Shown one piece after another: positions 1 to 11,683 of a stretch of DNA of 64,000 nt. Made by a program: the position numbers and the translations under genes. The stretch covers positions 120,845,989-120,909,988 of the forward strand of contig CP136068.1 of the NCBI GenBank assembly GCA_032622095.1, written 5' to 3'. This stretch comes from Siphonodentalium dalli. Taxonomy: Eukaryota; Mollusca; Scaphopoda; Gadilida; Siphonodentaliidae. A model generated the notes under the pieces. The model was given only the letters and a program-made list of their open reading frames with translations. It did not search any database and was not told where the DNA came from. Position 1 is the stretch's first letter. The number at the start of each line of letters is the position of its first letter.

Positions 1-300
1 TGTGACACTCGTCGCTCAGTCACGAAACGAGCCAGCGCTCAGCTCCAAATGTAGATGTGTTTATTGCGTGTTATCTCATTCACTGTTAAATTGGAATGGG
101 AGAAACTGATTCGTACAAGTCACATTTGATATCGAATCCATGGTGATGGAGACACACCCAAAAGATACCATGATCCGGAAATGGAGGCGGTGGCATATTC
201 GCCCTTCGGCGTGGATTGTCCTGACATTAGCAGTTTCTGTATACTAAATGGATTATCACATCCGTTATACAAGTATATTTTGGAATGGTCTATATTATTC
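1..300. other. Unannotated stretch
   Basis: No gene, repeat or RNA was recognised here. The only open frames are about 60 codons long and carry no motif I know. Confidence 0.5.
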
Positions 301-752
301 ATCTAGGAGGGTATCACCCCCCCCCTTCGGAACGCGGGATTCAGGGTGTTTGAAGCCGTACGCGGGATTCATACCCCGGAATTAACTGGTATTCGGGTTC
401 AAGCAAAACATCTTGGACGCAGGTTTTGATGGCGCAAAATAATATTTTGAGCTATAGTTATATGTATGAATGAGTGGGTAGAATAGCTTCTTGGGCATAT
501 TCGACCACCATGCCATCATAAAGTATCATTAATCGTATCATAAACGCCCATAATAGTTAATACTCTACTCCAATATCATGTCAGGTATAACGGATCATAA
601 TGTGTCTATGTAACTTCTGCTTGTATCTGTCAAACAGTCAATTTGTATGTCATTTATCGCATATTATTTATTAACATGTATTCAGGATTCACCCCCCAAA
701 ATTAACTGGTATTCAGGATTCAGGGGGGAGGGGGTGATACCCTCATCTAGAT
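301..752. mobile_element. MITE-like element with ~20-bp inverted ends
   Basis: The left edge reads ATCTAGGAGGGTATCACCCC and the right edge is its reverse complement with a 2-base indel (GGGGGTGATACCCTC, then ATCTAGAT). Inside, a ~32-bp segment centred on AATTAACTGGTATTC occurs twice in direct orientation, at about 368-399 and 688-718. The interior has no open frame of note. A non-autonomous DNA transposon is the simplest reading. The superfamily is unknown and the poly-C runs make the exact ends uncertain. Confidence 0.55.
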
Positions 753-789
753 GGGTATTCAGGAAATATAATAAGACGACAGATAATAG

Positions 790-920
790 AGGTAATAAAA
801 TTAATCTTGGTCATTGGTGGGATATGTTCAGATAATAATTTCGTTTGTTGAACTTATTATCTGAACATTTCCTGAGGGATATCTACTCGTACATTAATGA
901 GTATTTATAGTAAGGGTTAA
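790..920. mobile_element. E8 palindromic element, copy 1 (right part)
   Basis: A strong inverted repeat lies at 825-867: TGTTCAGATAATAA pairs with TTATTATCTGAACA around a short loop. The segment runs to AAGGGTTAA at 920. Reverse-complemented, this end matches the copy at 17,914, which starts TTAACCCTTTGTATAC and continues with TACTCATT. The left boundary here is unclear. Confidence 0.55.
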
Positions 921-1183
921 ATATGTCTATTTATTTAGGTCGTGTCAGTGTTTATAGTCCTTTTGGCCACTATAGGCCACATTGCGGCGTTATCAGTTTA
1001 GCCGATTTCAATTTACCGAGAAAGCCATAGTTGGGGAGGTACAAGCGAAAAAAACAGAGTGTTTTACAAAAACAAGACAGGTGGATTACACATTTCGGCA
1101 TGGATTGCCCTGGCATTTTATTAAACCTATGCAATAGAGTCCAGATGAAACTTAAGCACAGAAAACACGTCGGTACCTCAAAA

Positions 1184-1520
1184 AACAAGACAGTCAATGA
1201 CTGTGCGGTCACCACCAGACTGCAAAGACTGATAAGACTGGGACTCTGGAGACCACAACAGTCAGAACTTTTCATAATCACTTTAAAAGAAGTAGATCTA
1301 AACAGGATATGTGACTAGAGAGGCTTCATGTATGTATATCGGTGAATATCCACCTTGAAATTACCAACTGTACACTACTGATCACCCCCTCCTCCAGCTC
1401 AACTGGTCCCCTCCCGACCGGGCTCCAGACACCCAAGTCTTAAGTTGGAATTTCACAACCGACATCTCAAACTTTCTCAATTGTTGGAAATTTCCAATCT
1501 CACAAGCGCCTTTTTATAAA
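1184..1520 (+). repeat. Dispersed repeat F, copy 1
   Basis: Begins ACAAGACAGTCAATGACTGT and is closely matched at 32,651-32,950. Diverged copies lie near 6,150-6,260 and 41,920-42,290. Its far end carries CAATTGTTGGAAATTTCC and TCACAAGCGCC in both good copies. At both 1.5 kb and 32.9 kb it leads directly into core-repeat family i, so it is probably the left part of the same larger element. The overlapping 95-103-codon frames are not conserved as protein between copies. Confidence 0.7.
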
Positions 1521-1659
1521 ACCATTTAGACATGTTTGAAGCCCAATTATCCATGGACTCAAAACATCATACATGTATATCAGATTAATCAGTCAGGTAG
1601 TTCCAAGGTAGATGTTTTAATGAATTTGGTTTTCAATGATTTTATTAGACACAAAAGTG

Positions 1660-3055
1660 TTAACTCCCCATAACCCCGTCATTCCTTAACAGGTTGACCT
1701 CATGTTAACAAATCTGAATCTCAGTCACTAAAGGATCCTCCATACTATATGTAAGCTAATAGTCCAACCTCTCTTGAGAAGATATTTTAAGAATTATTAT
1801 AGAGACATACAGTTATGTCCCTGTTCCCACCCTATTTAACCTGGTGACCCCATCTGAATAAATTTGAATCCCAGACACCAAAGAACCCTTCATACTAAAT
1901 ATCAGTAAAATAGACCTGATGGTCCTTGTGAAGGAAGCATATTAAGATGGAAACTATCTTTCGCTTGGCCCCTATTTGACATTCCATGCTAAATAAACCA
2001 ACTAGTTCTTGGCTCTTGCAAACATATTTTAAGAATTACTATGTGGTGAAATAGTTATGTCTCTGGCTCTGCCCTTATTCGACTTTGTGATCCCATTTTC
2101 ACAAATCTGTCACCCAAGGTAATTTCATACCAAATATAAGCAAAATAGCCAATTTGATTCTTGCATAGAAGACCTATCATGAATTACTATGGAGAGAAAG
2201 AGTAATGTAGCTGGCCTTGCACCTACTTGACCTGGTGACCCTGATTGAACAAATCTGAATCACACATACCAAAGGAGCCTCAATATTAAATATGAGCTAA
2301 ATAGAGCTGGTGGTTCTTTCAAAGAACACTTTTCAAGTTTGCCAAATATGTTCTAGTGAAGTGGTGGATGTGGGAGGGTTAAATGTCATGTTGAAAGATT
2401 TTAACAATACATATGATAGATTGTTGTTGTAATTGGGAATTAATGACCTCTAGCAGATCTCCAGGGAATGTTTATAAAAATGTCAGATTTCACTTGACAT
2501 GTGTAGGCATATCCCGTATACAGTTAGAGCCAAAGTAAATGCTTCTTATTAATGATTCTCTGTCACGAATTTGAGAAAATACATGTACTATTTTTGGGAC
2601 CAGGTTGGCAGAAGCAGTGCACTTGAGTAAATGGCCAGGGGGGGGGCACAATATATATATAATTGACCATGGAGTTAAATAAAACAAAATTGGAGTTATG
2701 TCCCTGGCCCCGCCCACATGTGACCGAGTGACCTCATTTGAACAAATCTGAACCCCAGTCACCTAAGGATCCTTCATACCAAATATGAACCCATTTGGCC
2801 TGATGGTATTTGAGAAGAAGATGTTTAAAATAATTACTATGGAGGGAAAGAGGTTATGGCCCTGGCTTCGCAACTATTTGACCCAGTGACCTCATTTGAA
2901 CAAATCTGAATGAGAGTCACCTAGGGAACATCTACACCAAATATGAACCCATTCAGTCTTATGGTTCCAGAGGATTGTTTACGGACGGACGGACGGACGA
3001 CGGACGAGGAGTGATGACTAAAGCTCCACCGGAGACTTCGTCTCCGGTGAGCTAA
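1660..3055 (+). mobile_element. Core-repeat element, family i (pearl/Helentron-like)
   Basis: About seven diverged monomers of roughly 150-165 bp follow one another. Each contains variants of TGACCTCATTTGAACAAATC, then CACCnAAGGATCCTTCATACC, AAATATGA, TGATGGTTCTTGAGAAGAAG, and AATTACTATGGAGGnA leading to GTTATGnCCCTGGC. They end in (GGAC)n near 2,985-3,005 and a terminal hairpin at 3,027-3,049 (CACCGGAGAC, loop TTC, GTCTCCGGTG), followed by CTAA. Hairpin plus CTRR recalls a Helitron/Helentron 3' end. Related stretches lie at 32.95-33.5, 34.78-35.34 and 42.74-43.23 kb. Class assignment is inference. Confidence 0.7.
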
Positions 3056-3190
3056 CAACATGTTGACAGTTTAGTACACCGGAAAAGTTTACAATACAAT
3101 GTTTTGGAGCTTCCTCTTTCAAATGGTATATAATATGGCATATATTTTATATAATGTGATCTGGGGGTTCGAAAATTAAGTGGGCCTTTA
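3056..3190 (+). repeat. Dispersed repeat G, partial copy
   Basis: Contains TGTTTTGGAGCTTCCTCTTT, ATGGTATATAATATGGCATA and a GAAAATTAAGTGGGC end. It matches 33,700-33,830 in the same orientation and 13,050-13,160 in the opposite one. As at 33.5 kb, it sits just after the terminal hairpin of core family i, so the two may belong to one long element. Confidence 0.65.
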
Positions 3191-4640
3191 ACTCACTCCA
3201 TACCTAACTTGATATTACCAATTTCCGTGACACCGAGTTTCGGTTACGTCACATCCTGCAACATGAGGTCAAGGTCACGACATTGGGCAATAAAGAACGT
3301 GTTTGTGCATCAGTAATGTATATAGCAAAATAAATTGATTGGCATTTCATCTTCCCCAGTGTATATATATGGAAGAAGGCAAAGGAATTCAACTACAATT
3401 CGATATAGTTAGTTTTAGAAATATCTCTTTTTCCTCAAAACATGTCTCTGAAATTTCGATTCAAGAATATTTTTGATTAAAATTCAAGCTGCAAGGGACC
3501 GATGTGAGGGTGCCAGGGTGAGCAAAATGTGTCACCTCAGCACTTCACGAGTACATGTACGTTGGTCGCGATCGTGATTAGTGTTATACTAGAATGATAT
3601 GTGTTTGTAGCGCGATACTCCTTGTGCTTTGACGTACAATCGCCATGGAATTTAATGGGATAAAGTGGTTCGCTTGAGATTTCAAAGCGATTTCGAATTA
3701 AATAGACTTCTAAAGAACAGGAGCGCCTTGTATATATAAATAATAATGAATAATGCATAGGCGGTCATAGAAGAAGGTCGCATCGATAGAGACAACAAAG
3801 AGAAACATACGGCTCAATGAGAGACGATGAGAACAACAATGAAGTACTGAGAAGACAATGGTAACTTAAGTACACCCATGTTATACACGTTACAATAGGC
3901 GCCTTTTCATCTCCCGTAGACGGGGTCCTTGCTGTGTGATAATTAGAAGTTCGGTCGATGTAATGTTTTTCCTCACTTCCAGTAAGTTCAATTAATTGGT
4001 GATCGTTATGGAACATGCTCATAATATGGCATTTCTAAGATGTAGACAACAGAAGTAGAACAAAATTGACGCTTCTATATATGGAGCGAGTACTATATAT
4101 ACGCAGATGATTGCGAAGAATATTTAACGATATTAGCCAGATATAGATTATAGATGTGACCATAAGTCCTCCGCATAGTATCGACTAACTACACCACTAT
4201 GCGGTATATATTGTGTATATAAGATGCAGTAGTGAGACGGCTTTATTTTTGTTCTACATAAGGTAGTAATTTCTTTGTTAAAGACATATCTTTCAGTGAA
4301 TACATGTGAAAAGTTATTACCCAAACACTATCACTAACATTGCCAAAAACTCCCAAGCACATCGACTGCGCTATATATATAGAGAGAATATAACGTCTGA
4401 ACTACACACAGGTGTAAATATTTACAGCTTTATTCGGCGATAAACAGTATTAAGGTAAAGATTCGACCAACAATATAACCTGCATGTACATCATTTATAA
4501 AAATGACGCTGTTTTCTGTCTATTTTGAATTACAAATTTATGAAAATAACTAATTTGGACAAGTTTATTTGCTAATCCGCTCTGGAAACCCCAGAGGAGT
4601 GTTCCACGTGACTTTAAGTACAAAAACATCATCCGTATAC
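3191..4640. other. Non-coding stretch with an R375 relic
   Basis: No gene recognised. About 4,385-4,450 resembles R375 in reverse: CGTCTGAACTA, GTGTAAATATTTACA and GGCGATAAAC match its GTTTATCGCC, GTAAATATTTAC and AGTTCAGACG blocks. A 9-bp stem (CCGCATAGT / ACTATGCGG) lies near 4,171-4,203. Confidence 0.4.
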
Positions 4641-4645
4641 GATGG

Positions 4646-4777
4646 TTACTGCATGATAGTGATGATTATGGCGATGATGATGGCGACAATGCCGATGACG
4701 GTTATACGTAAACACGTAATGACAATGATGTTATAAGCCTTCTATATAATGATGACGGTGTTGATGACGACGAAGAC

Positions 4778-4815
<38 letters not shown>

Positions 4816-5035
4816 CGACGACGATTAGCATAATACAGATGACGATTATAGTGTTGATGATGATGATGATGATGTTGATGATGGTGATGATGATGATGAT
4901 GATGATGGGGAGGAGTGGGAGGAGGGGGAGGAGGAGGACAAATTAAAAATAACAATGACTATGTTGTAAATAGTGTATATATGTTTCCTATTCATCTCTT
5001 AATTCATGATTGAGTTAATAAAGCATACAACCATG
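4646..5035 (+). repeat. GAT microsatellite with linked flank, locus 1
   Basis: Imperfect (GAT)n spans about 4,646-4,945 and is followed by a flank ending near TTAATAAAGCATACA. That flank resembles sequences beside four other GAT/ATC loci (14.2, 19.3, 28.6 and 37.4 kb). The histidine- and methionine-rich frames here are translations of the microsatellite, not genes. Confidence 0.75.
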
Positions 5036-5250
5036 TAACTGAGTCGCAGCCATATTGAATCCATCAATTCGTCCCGATTTTTTTAGCGCTACAAGTCTAA
5101 ATTCTGGAGTAGCCTTCCATATATTGAATTCGTGAATATTCAAAAGCTCCATATATGGAATGTTACTACAGAACTTTGACATGTAGCACTAAAAAGACGG
5201 AACGGGGCTGGATGGATCCAATATGACCGAGACTAAGTTATATTGTGTGC
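5025..5250. mobile_element. Fold-back element, arms ~95 bp
   Basis: The left arm (CCATATTGAATCCATC, then TTTTTTAGCGCTACAAG and CTTCCATATAT) is matched in reverse by ATATATGGAA, CATGTAGCACTAAAAA and GGATGGATCCAATATG. The arms meet near 5,140-5,150 with little loop. Diverged arms suggest an old non-autonomous fold-back element. No target duplication was identified. Confidence 0.6.
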
Positions 5251-6140
5251 ATAATGTATGCGCTTGATATCCACACGACATACTCACACTTGAGACTGAA
5301 CGATATGCTATCAGCAGCCTATAATTCGGCTACCATTGGACGTGTTTTCCCCGCAATGATGCCAATCATATAGAATATTATAGTCTGTGGTGAATGTAGT
5401 CCGACGTGCCACGTAGTTAATTCTGAGACGTGGCTAAGTGACCGGGGCGGCGCAACAGGGGCTGCATTGGGAATTGTGTGCCCCACGTCTAGACATATAT
5501 GCTACTAGCATCTCCCTTGGTAATTATTGATAGTTTTATGCCATGGTATAGTGATATACAATGAACCCATTTCCTTGTAGTGTTCGTGATGAGTTGTTTT
5601 GTTGCCTTCTTGTCTTGATGGTAACATGAAACTAACACATAACAAACCCCGCAAGATATATACGACCGGCTGACTGCAACAAAACAACCCAGCCCATTGA
5701 ACCCATTGACTGCTGTAATACAGACCGAATCATTAAATCTACACTTTATGACATGTGGAAATAGGTTCAGTTCGCAACATTTTTTTCAATTGGGATTGGT
5801 GCGGAGAACTCCATGTTATCAACATACATGTACAAGAACACCATAGTCAGAAATGGTAACGCGCTCAAGATAATATATTATATACCCATGATTGTAATTA
5901 TAGAATATAATATATTGGTTTCACGAATAACCAACTCACAGAATTAATCGCCATGCAATTCTTGGCATCCGAATAACAATTGAAATTGAAATTGAAATTC
6001 CCAACTACAACTTTTACCGGACTCGGCCTCCGGGTCGCAGTTCGACTTTTAATCCGTCAAAAAATTCCCATTCTATAAATAAAACGCCCATGCGCCCACT
6101 GTAATTAAGAAACAGCAGAACATAAAACACGCGGAGCGCG
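5251..6140. other. Unannotated stretch
   Basis: No gene recognised. A triple AATTGA-type microrepeat sits near 5,978-5,998 and the rest looks unique. Confidence 0.4.
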
Positions 6141-6149
6141 GAATAAACT

Positions 6150-6260
6150 AAACAAGACAGTCAATGACTGTAGAGTCGCTCAGCAAACTGTAGGGACCGA
6201 GAAAACTGGGACGTTGAAGTCTACTGCAGTCTGTACAGTTACAAACAACTTTAAAACTTG
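6150..6260 (+). repeat. Dispersed repeat F, diverged fragment
   Basis: ACAAGACAGTCAATGACTGT is followed by a degenerate version of the 1,184-1,310 sequence (CTGTAGGGACCGAGAAAACT, TGGGAC). It then decays into unmatched sequence. Confidence 0.55.
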
Positions 6261-7261
6261 TTATCAATTTATCATTCACTCTCATCTACATCTCATATAT
6301 GGGTCATATTTGATCCAATATAACTCAAATTATCCAAGGACATAGATATCCTTCGGTCTAGTTAAATAACACAAACATAACAGTCAGTGACATATTGGTA
6401 GAACACTGTCCATGCCGCTTGTTTAGGCAAAAAAAAATATGCTTGTTTCCGATTAGTTGGCTAAAAAAATCCAGCTAGGTATGCATTTTTGTTTAAATGT
6501 CATTTCAGTGGTTAATTCACAGTGATAATGTTCCAGAAATGTATGTAAGATATTAACTTTTGATTGAAACCCAAGTCCAAGTATAATATAAAGCAATAAA
6601 TACCCAATTTAACAATGAATGACCACTTTCTATCCACAGGAAAGGCAAATATGTGGATATGGTTAGATTTTTTCCTGACAATAAAAACATATTGAACTTT
6701 ATTTTATAGTGATAGTTCCATTACGTCTATACATCGGTGCATATTAGAAGCACACACTCTAAAATATTTAATTATTTATATAACTATTACTCATCTCTAT
6801 TTGTTCATTTTCATGAGAATATAAACAACATCAGCAATTCAACAGGACCACCAGCATCATAGCGTATTAGCAGGACCACTTGCCCAGGGGTGTGTATATT
6901 GTGTTGTTTAGACCAATATAGATATTGTCGAATAATTTCCAAAATACTTTTTGTCAAATGTGTGAACGTCATGCAGTTGGAAACTGTCCAGCCATAGGCA
7001 AGTGTCAGACTGGAATTTTCCAACTGTTGATAGACTTGAGGTACCAATATGAAAACAAATCCAAGGCGGGTGCAAAAGGAATTTGTCGGACTCGCGAATT
7101 TCGGGACTTTTAACGATTAGACATAAACCTCAAATGGAGACCCTTCAGTCACGCCCTTGTAAGCAATGAACAGTGTACCAATCCTTACAATCGCGAGATG
7201 CAGCCACACTACTGCTGCTGTATATGGTTCTCACACTTCTTCGATCAGAATCCTTTGGGTT
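6261..7261. other. Unannotated stretch
   Basis: About 1 kb of AT-rich DNA with no recognised gene. Two overlapping 60-80-codon frames at 6,811-7,113 on opposite strands have no recognisable motif. Confidence 0.4.
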
Positions 7262-7420
7262 TGAGTGACGTAAAACACTCCGCTGGGGGGGGGTGGTTGA
7301 ATTGATATAGATAATAATCTTGATAAAAGTCGTTATTTTCATAAATTGTATATCCAAATTGGCATAATGCAACGTCGGTCTTTATGCATTGACTGACGTT
7401 GGAGAAATTATTGTCATTTG
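7262..7420 (+). repeat. R375 element, diverged partial copy
   Basis: GAGTGACGTAAAACACTCCG, GATAATAATCTTGATAAAAG and TCGTTATTTTCATAAATTGT align with the left half of R375 (38,735; 50,094; 59,426). The right half is absent. Confidence 0.5.
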
Positions 7421-7526
7421 TATATATCGACGATAAATCCTTTCATGATGGGAGCTTCCTGATTTTTGGCGTAAACCCTGTGCCCATGCATTCTCTTATA
7501 TATACGAGTCGACCATAGGTCGCCTC

Positions 7527-8285
7527 GTGCTAAAGGATTTAGTCATACAAAGAGTAAAATCCAAGATGGCTGCTGGCGACCATGTTTTTTGGCCGAATGA
7601 CCCAAAAATGACTCATTCCCATCTACATGTCATTGTTGACATCCATGACAAATTTTATGATGATCAGACTAAAGGTACGACCTGCAGCCCATGCTAAAGA
7701 ATTTAGTCATCCAAGATGGCTGCTGGCGGCCATGTTTTTTGGCCGGATGACTCCAAAATTACTCGTTCCCATCTACATGTCAATATTATCATTCATGACA
7801 AATTTCATGATGATCAGACGAACAGTACGACCTGTGGCCCGTGCTAATGGATTACATATTGAAATCCAAGATGGCCGCTGGCGGCCATGTTATTTGTCCA
7901 AATGACCCCAAAATAACTCGTTCCCTTCTACATTCCAATTTCAACAGCCATGACAAATTTTATGATGATCAGACTAAAGGTACGACCTGTAGCCCGTGCT
8001 AAAGGATTTAGTCATACAAAAAGTAAAATCCAAGATGGCTGCTGGTGGCCACGTTTTTGGGCCAAATAACCCCAAAATTACTCGTTCCCATCTACATGTC
8101 AATATTAACATCCATGGCAAATTTGATGATGATCAGACTAAAGGTACGACCTGTAGCCCGTGCTAAAGAATTTAGTCATACAAAGAGTAAAATCCAAGAT
8201 GGCTGCTGGCCGCCATGTTTTTGGCAGAATGACCCCAAAATTACTCGTTCCCATCTACATGTCAATAATATGATCGCACGTGACA
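7527..8285 (+). repeat. Core-repeat family ii, array 1
   Basis: Five monomers of about 155-162 bp, each with ATGATGATCAGACTAAAGGT, ACGACCTGTAGCCCGTGC, CCAAGATGGCTGCTGGCGG and ACTCGTTCCCATCTACATGT. The reading frames across it are by-products of the repeat and have no start or stop conserved between units. It stops near 8,285 without the GGAC tail, so this array is 3'-incomplete. Confidence 0.85.
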
Positions 8286-9509
8286 CGTAGTGGAGCAACC
8301 ACACAAATACATCAAACTGTCACAACAATTTCAATCTATATACGTAGTTTCTAACTGTTGCTGTGTCACGGCATGGAATTTCAAAATGTTGAATATTTTC
8401 ACCAAAGTTGGAGGGGCGGATTCCGCGGAACACTACAGTACAACCACCCTGCCACTACAGGGTTCCCACTAATTACTGCTATCCAAATTTAAGCACTATT
8501 CAAGCACTTTTCATGGACCTCAGTGATAAATTTCAAGGACAATTATAGTTGAACATTATATTTTGGCGCTATCATAAAATAGCCTGCAAACATTCTTCCC
8601 ATATTAGATAATATTGAGAGAAAAAAACAGTGTAAGGATTAAATTCTATGAAAATGCGACTCAACGAAAATTATCAGATACATTTTTCATAAGGATTTGA
8701 GAGAAATTATTGTTCAAAAATACTCAATTTGACTAAATTCAAGCACTTATCAAAGGTGATGGGTGAAAATCAAGTACTATTCAAGGAATAAAATGAATTT
8801 AAGCATTTTTCAAGGAATGGTCTGATATTCAAGTACTTTTCAAGAGCGTGGGAACCCTGCACTACATCTCTCGTTAAAGCAACTCATACACCTCCATGCC
8901 AAACTAAACCTAGCAATTTCCCACGTTTATCTATGACAAATATAAATGACTACATGAGCGCATTATCCCAAAATATCACTGGGCAAATCTTTCGCACGAA
9001 CAGTTTTATGGGCTATTGTCAATAGAAAACATCCCTCGTTTGAATCCAGTCTGTATTTTTTTCTAGAAATTGTTTTTAGAGACGTCTCTTATTGCATTTA
9101 AGTGTATACATTGTGGAAGGCAGCTGAATTAGCTCATGCAGGTCAAAAATTCGAACTGATAGTCAAAAGCCGGGACATTTGAAAACATGATGAAGAATAC
9201 AATCTTATATATACACGCTAGGTCAAAAGAAGAACAAACAAAAAAGGAACAATGAAAACCAAACAAACAAACAACACGTTTGTAGGGAGGGATCCAGGAT
9301 CCCATATTTATTGTGTGCATATTGTATATAAAAAGTTGTATATGTATTATGCGTGTTACTCATTAATCTGTGTCGTAATAAAGCTCAAATATACATTATA
9401 TACGCTGTTTCCTAACTTCTAACAAAAGCGATTATACGCTGATAGAGCCTCTATTTATGTCCCGTGTTAGTGCGGTCAATAAAGCGTGTATGTGTATATA
9501 TATAAGGCC
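8286..9509. other. Non-coding interior of the composite element
   Basis: No gene recognised. Around 8,480-8,860 there is a loose repetition of short phrases such as AAGCACTTTTCA, CAAGCACTTATCA and AAGTACTTTTCAAG, suggesting an old short-period repeat. Confidence 0.35.
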
Positions 9510-9910
9510 GTGGCTTAAGAGCAGTATATCGCTCTTTAGCTATATGGTCCTGGCACGCTATACCGTTCTTTAGTACCAAACGCTAAAGAGTGGTATACCA
9601 CTCTTCATCTTTATATGGGTCTGATACGCTTAAGAACGGTAGGCTATAACTTTCTTTAGCGGTTGCTACCAAGGAACGGTATGGGCCTACCGCTCTTCAG
9701 CGCGTGACAAACGTCAAAGAACGGGGTACATGCGTACATCGGTATATACCAATATTTAGCCATACATGGTCCTGGCGCGATAAAGAACGGTCTTACAGTA
9801 TCATCCGTACTGCTCGATCTCCAGTGTCCGACTATAAAGAGCCGTATGCCGCTCCTTAGCCCTCATCGTTAAAGAGCGGCACACCGTTCTTGAGCCCTCA
9901 GTGCTAAAGC
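9510..9910. repeat. Field of about eight related small palindromes
   Basis: A loose consensus TAAAGAGCGGTATACCGCTC, ending TTTAG, recurs in imperfect self-complementary copies near 9,517, 9,585, 9,629, 9,672, 9,716, 9,783, 9,835 and 9,870. Clear cases are AAAGAGTGGTATACCACTCTT split around 9,597 and AAAGAGCGGCACACCGTTC near 9,871. Spacers are unequal (35-70 bp), so it is not a plain tandem repeat. Function unknown. Confidence 0.6.
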
Positions 9911-10380
9911 CACTTCGTATATATAATTGCGTCTATCGTCTAGTGATGTGAAATCAGTGTTTCCGGTAGAGTCCAAATGTGTCTGGATTCTGGCCCACAA
10001 AGCCAAATGACGTAAATGACGTCATGGACCATGTCATGACGTCTTCGCTGGTTTTCGTTCATCTAACCAACGAAATTGGTCAAAATGAAACTAATCTATA
10101 GGCCTAAATCACATAGGAATTGTTCAGAAAAACTGAAGTTGGTAATTTCATAACCATCCCGTTGGTCCACTTCCGATTCTGTGATTTCACCATTTCTTTT
10201 TGGGATATTATTGTTCCCAGGATGCTATGCGAAAGCGGAGCGGAAGTCACGTGATTGTTAACCCATTTTTGTGCGCCGTTTTTCATCGCGTCGAAATTCT
10301 GTTTCATGGTATTGTAAAAATTAATGACGTCATTCACGCCTAAACTTGAAAAGCAACAACGCGCCTGCGGCGCGTTGTGG
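9911..10380. other. Unannotated stretch
   Basis: No gene seen. It holds clustered TGACGTAAATGACGTCATGG-type sequence near 10,009-10,045 and an AATGACGTCATTCACG stretch at about 10,322, which are CRE-like palindromes. Whether they act as regulatory sites is unknown. Confidence 0.3.
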
Positions 10381-11010
10381 TTGCTATTAACATACATGAC
10401 AAATTTCATGATGATCAGACGAACAGTACGACCTGTGGCCCGTGCTAATGGATTGAATTTTGAAATCCAAGATGGCCGCTGGTGGCCATGTTTTTTGTCC
10501 GAATGACCCCAAAATGACTCGTTCCCATCTACATTCCAATTTCAACAGCCATGACAAATTTTATGATGATCGGACTAAAGGTACGACCTGTAGCCCGTGC
10601 TAAAGGATTTAGTCATACAAAGAGTGAAATCAAAGATGCCTTCTGGCGGCCATGTTTTTTGGCCGAATGACACCAAAATGACTCGTTCCCATCTACATGT
10701 CATTATTAACATTCTGACAAATTTCATGACGATAACACAAACAGTACGCCCTGTAGCCCGTGCTAATGGATTGAATTTTGAAATGCAAGATGGCCACTGG
10801 CGGCCATGTTTTTTTACCGAATGACCCCAAAATGAATCATTCTAGTCTAAATGTTGATGTCAACAGCTATCACAAATTTCATAATGATCCGATCAAAGGT
10901 ACGACCTGTAGACTGCATTGTTGACGCCTTACGCACACACGCACACACGGACGACGGACGACAACGCCATGGCAATAGCTCAAACTTTACAAAGTAAAGT
11001 TGAGCTAATA
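10381..11010 (+). repeat. Core-repeat family ii, array 2 with 3' tail
   Basis: Three and a half monomers matching array 1 lead into ACGCACACACGCACACACGG, a GGACGACGGACGAC tract and a terminal hairpin, AGCTCAAACTTTAC / GTAAAGTTGAGCT, overlapping CTAA at 11,005-11,008. The order of core repeats, GGAC tract, hairpin and CTAA is the same as in family i although the sequences differ. Confidence 0.8.
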
Positions 11011-11041
11011 AAAGTTGATAAAAATCATAAAAAAAATTGTT

Positions 11042-11101
11042 ATTCTCTTATATTTTCGAGGCGACCTATGGTCGACTCGCATATATAAGAGAATGCATTG
11101 G
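11042..11101 (-). repeat. Palindrome cassette copy in E4 right end
   Basis: ATTCTCTTATATTTTCGAGG, then CGACCTATGGTCGACTCGC and the intact second arm, followed by CACAGGGT. This is the right-hand version (GAGGCGACC first). The outer first-arm bases are lost or diverged. Confidence 0.8.
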
Positions 11102-11351
11102 CACAGGGTCTTTAATGTTGCACCAGCGCAGCTCCCGTCATGAAGGGGTTAAAACTTTGTCCCGAATTAAGTAGTTAATATTTACATTTGTTCATATTGT
11201 TCAGGCCTTGTGTTTTCTAAAATGGTGTGATTAATGTGGGCTGGAATTTTTGGCAATAGTACGTGAATTCTAGATTCGTCCAGTTATCGTATAGTCCATT
11301 GGGTATACCCACTTGTCAGTATGTTTCCTTGAATATGCGATCAATATGTAT

Positions 11352-11460
11352 TTAAAGGTACACAATCCGATTCGATAATTCCCGTATCATCATATTCCAA
11401 CAACAACAACAACAAAAGACGCTTTAGTTATCAGAATCGATTAATTACCAAAAAAATATC
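11352..11460 (+). mobile_element. E5 element, truncated copy
   Basis: TTAAAGGTACACAATCCGAT matches the E5 end at 45,356. GCTTTAGTTATCAGAATCGA near 11,432 matches the inverse of an internal E5 block near 45,731-45,753. No right terminus was found, so this is a remnant. It contains a short (CAA)n run. Confidence 0.5.
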
Positions 11461-11683
11461 GCTTATAATAGTTGACTAATGCTGGCACAGAGAATTTACC
11501 TTGTTTTTATTTTCATTTGAGGCTAACTGAATGGTCATATGGTAACCAATTATCTCAAAGTAAGATTAAATTGGCGTGAAATACTTCCCATGAGCATTTA
11601 GATTAGCATATCAGATATACACTTGTTGATCATAATTGTTTTCACAAATGTTGAATACAGATGGACAAAACAAATATATATAT

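Larger units (their letters stand above)
7438..11148. mobile_element. Composite E4 element, 3.7 kb
   Basis: Left end CCTTTCATGATGGGAGCTTC and right end (reverse complement CCCCTTCATGACGGGAGCTG) are E4 termini, as at 26,411 and 60,781. The right flank is TTAA (11,149-11,152); the left flank is a degenerate TAAA. Just inside each end is the palindrome cassette: its first arm and loop at 7,484-7,526, broken by core-repeat family ii, and a nearly whole copy at 11,042-11,101. Between them lie two family ii arrays and about 2 kb including a hairpin field. It may be one large non-autonomous element or an E4 invaded by others. No transposase frame was seen. Confidence 0.55.

Noticed and set aside
4731-4955. 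Histidine-rich and methionine-rich frames on both strands
   Set aside because: They are direct translations of the GAT/ATC microsatellite; the same occurs at 14.3, 28.7 and 37.5 kb.
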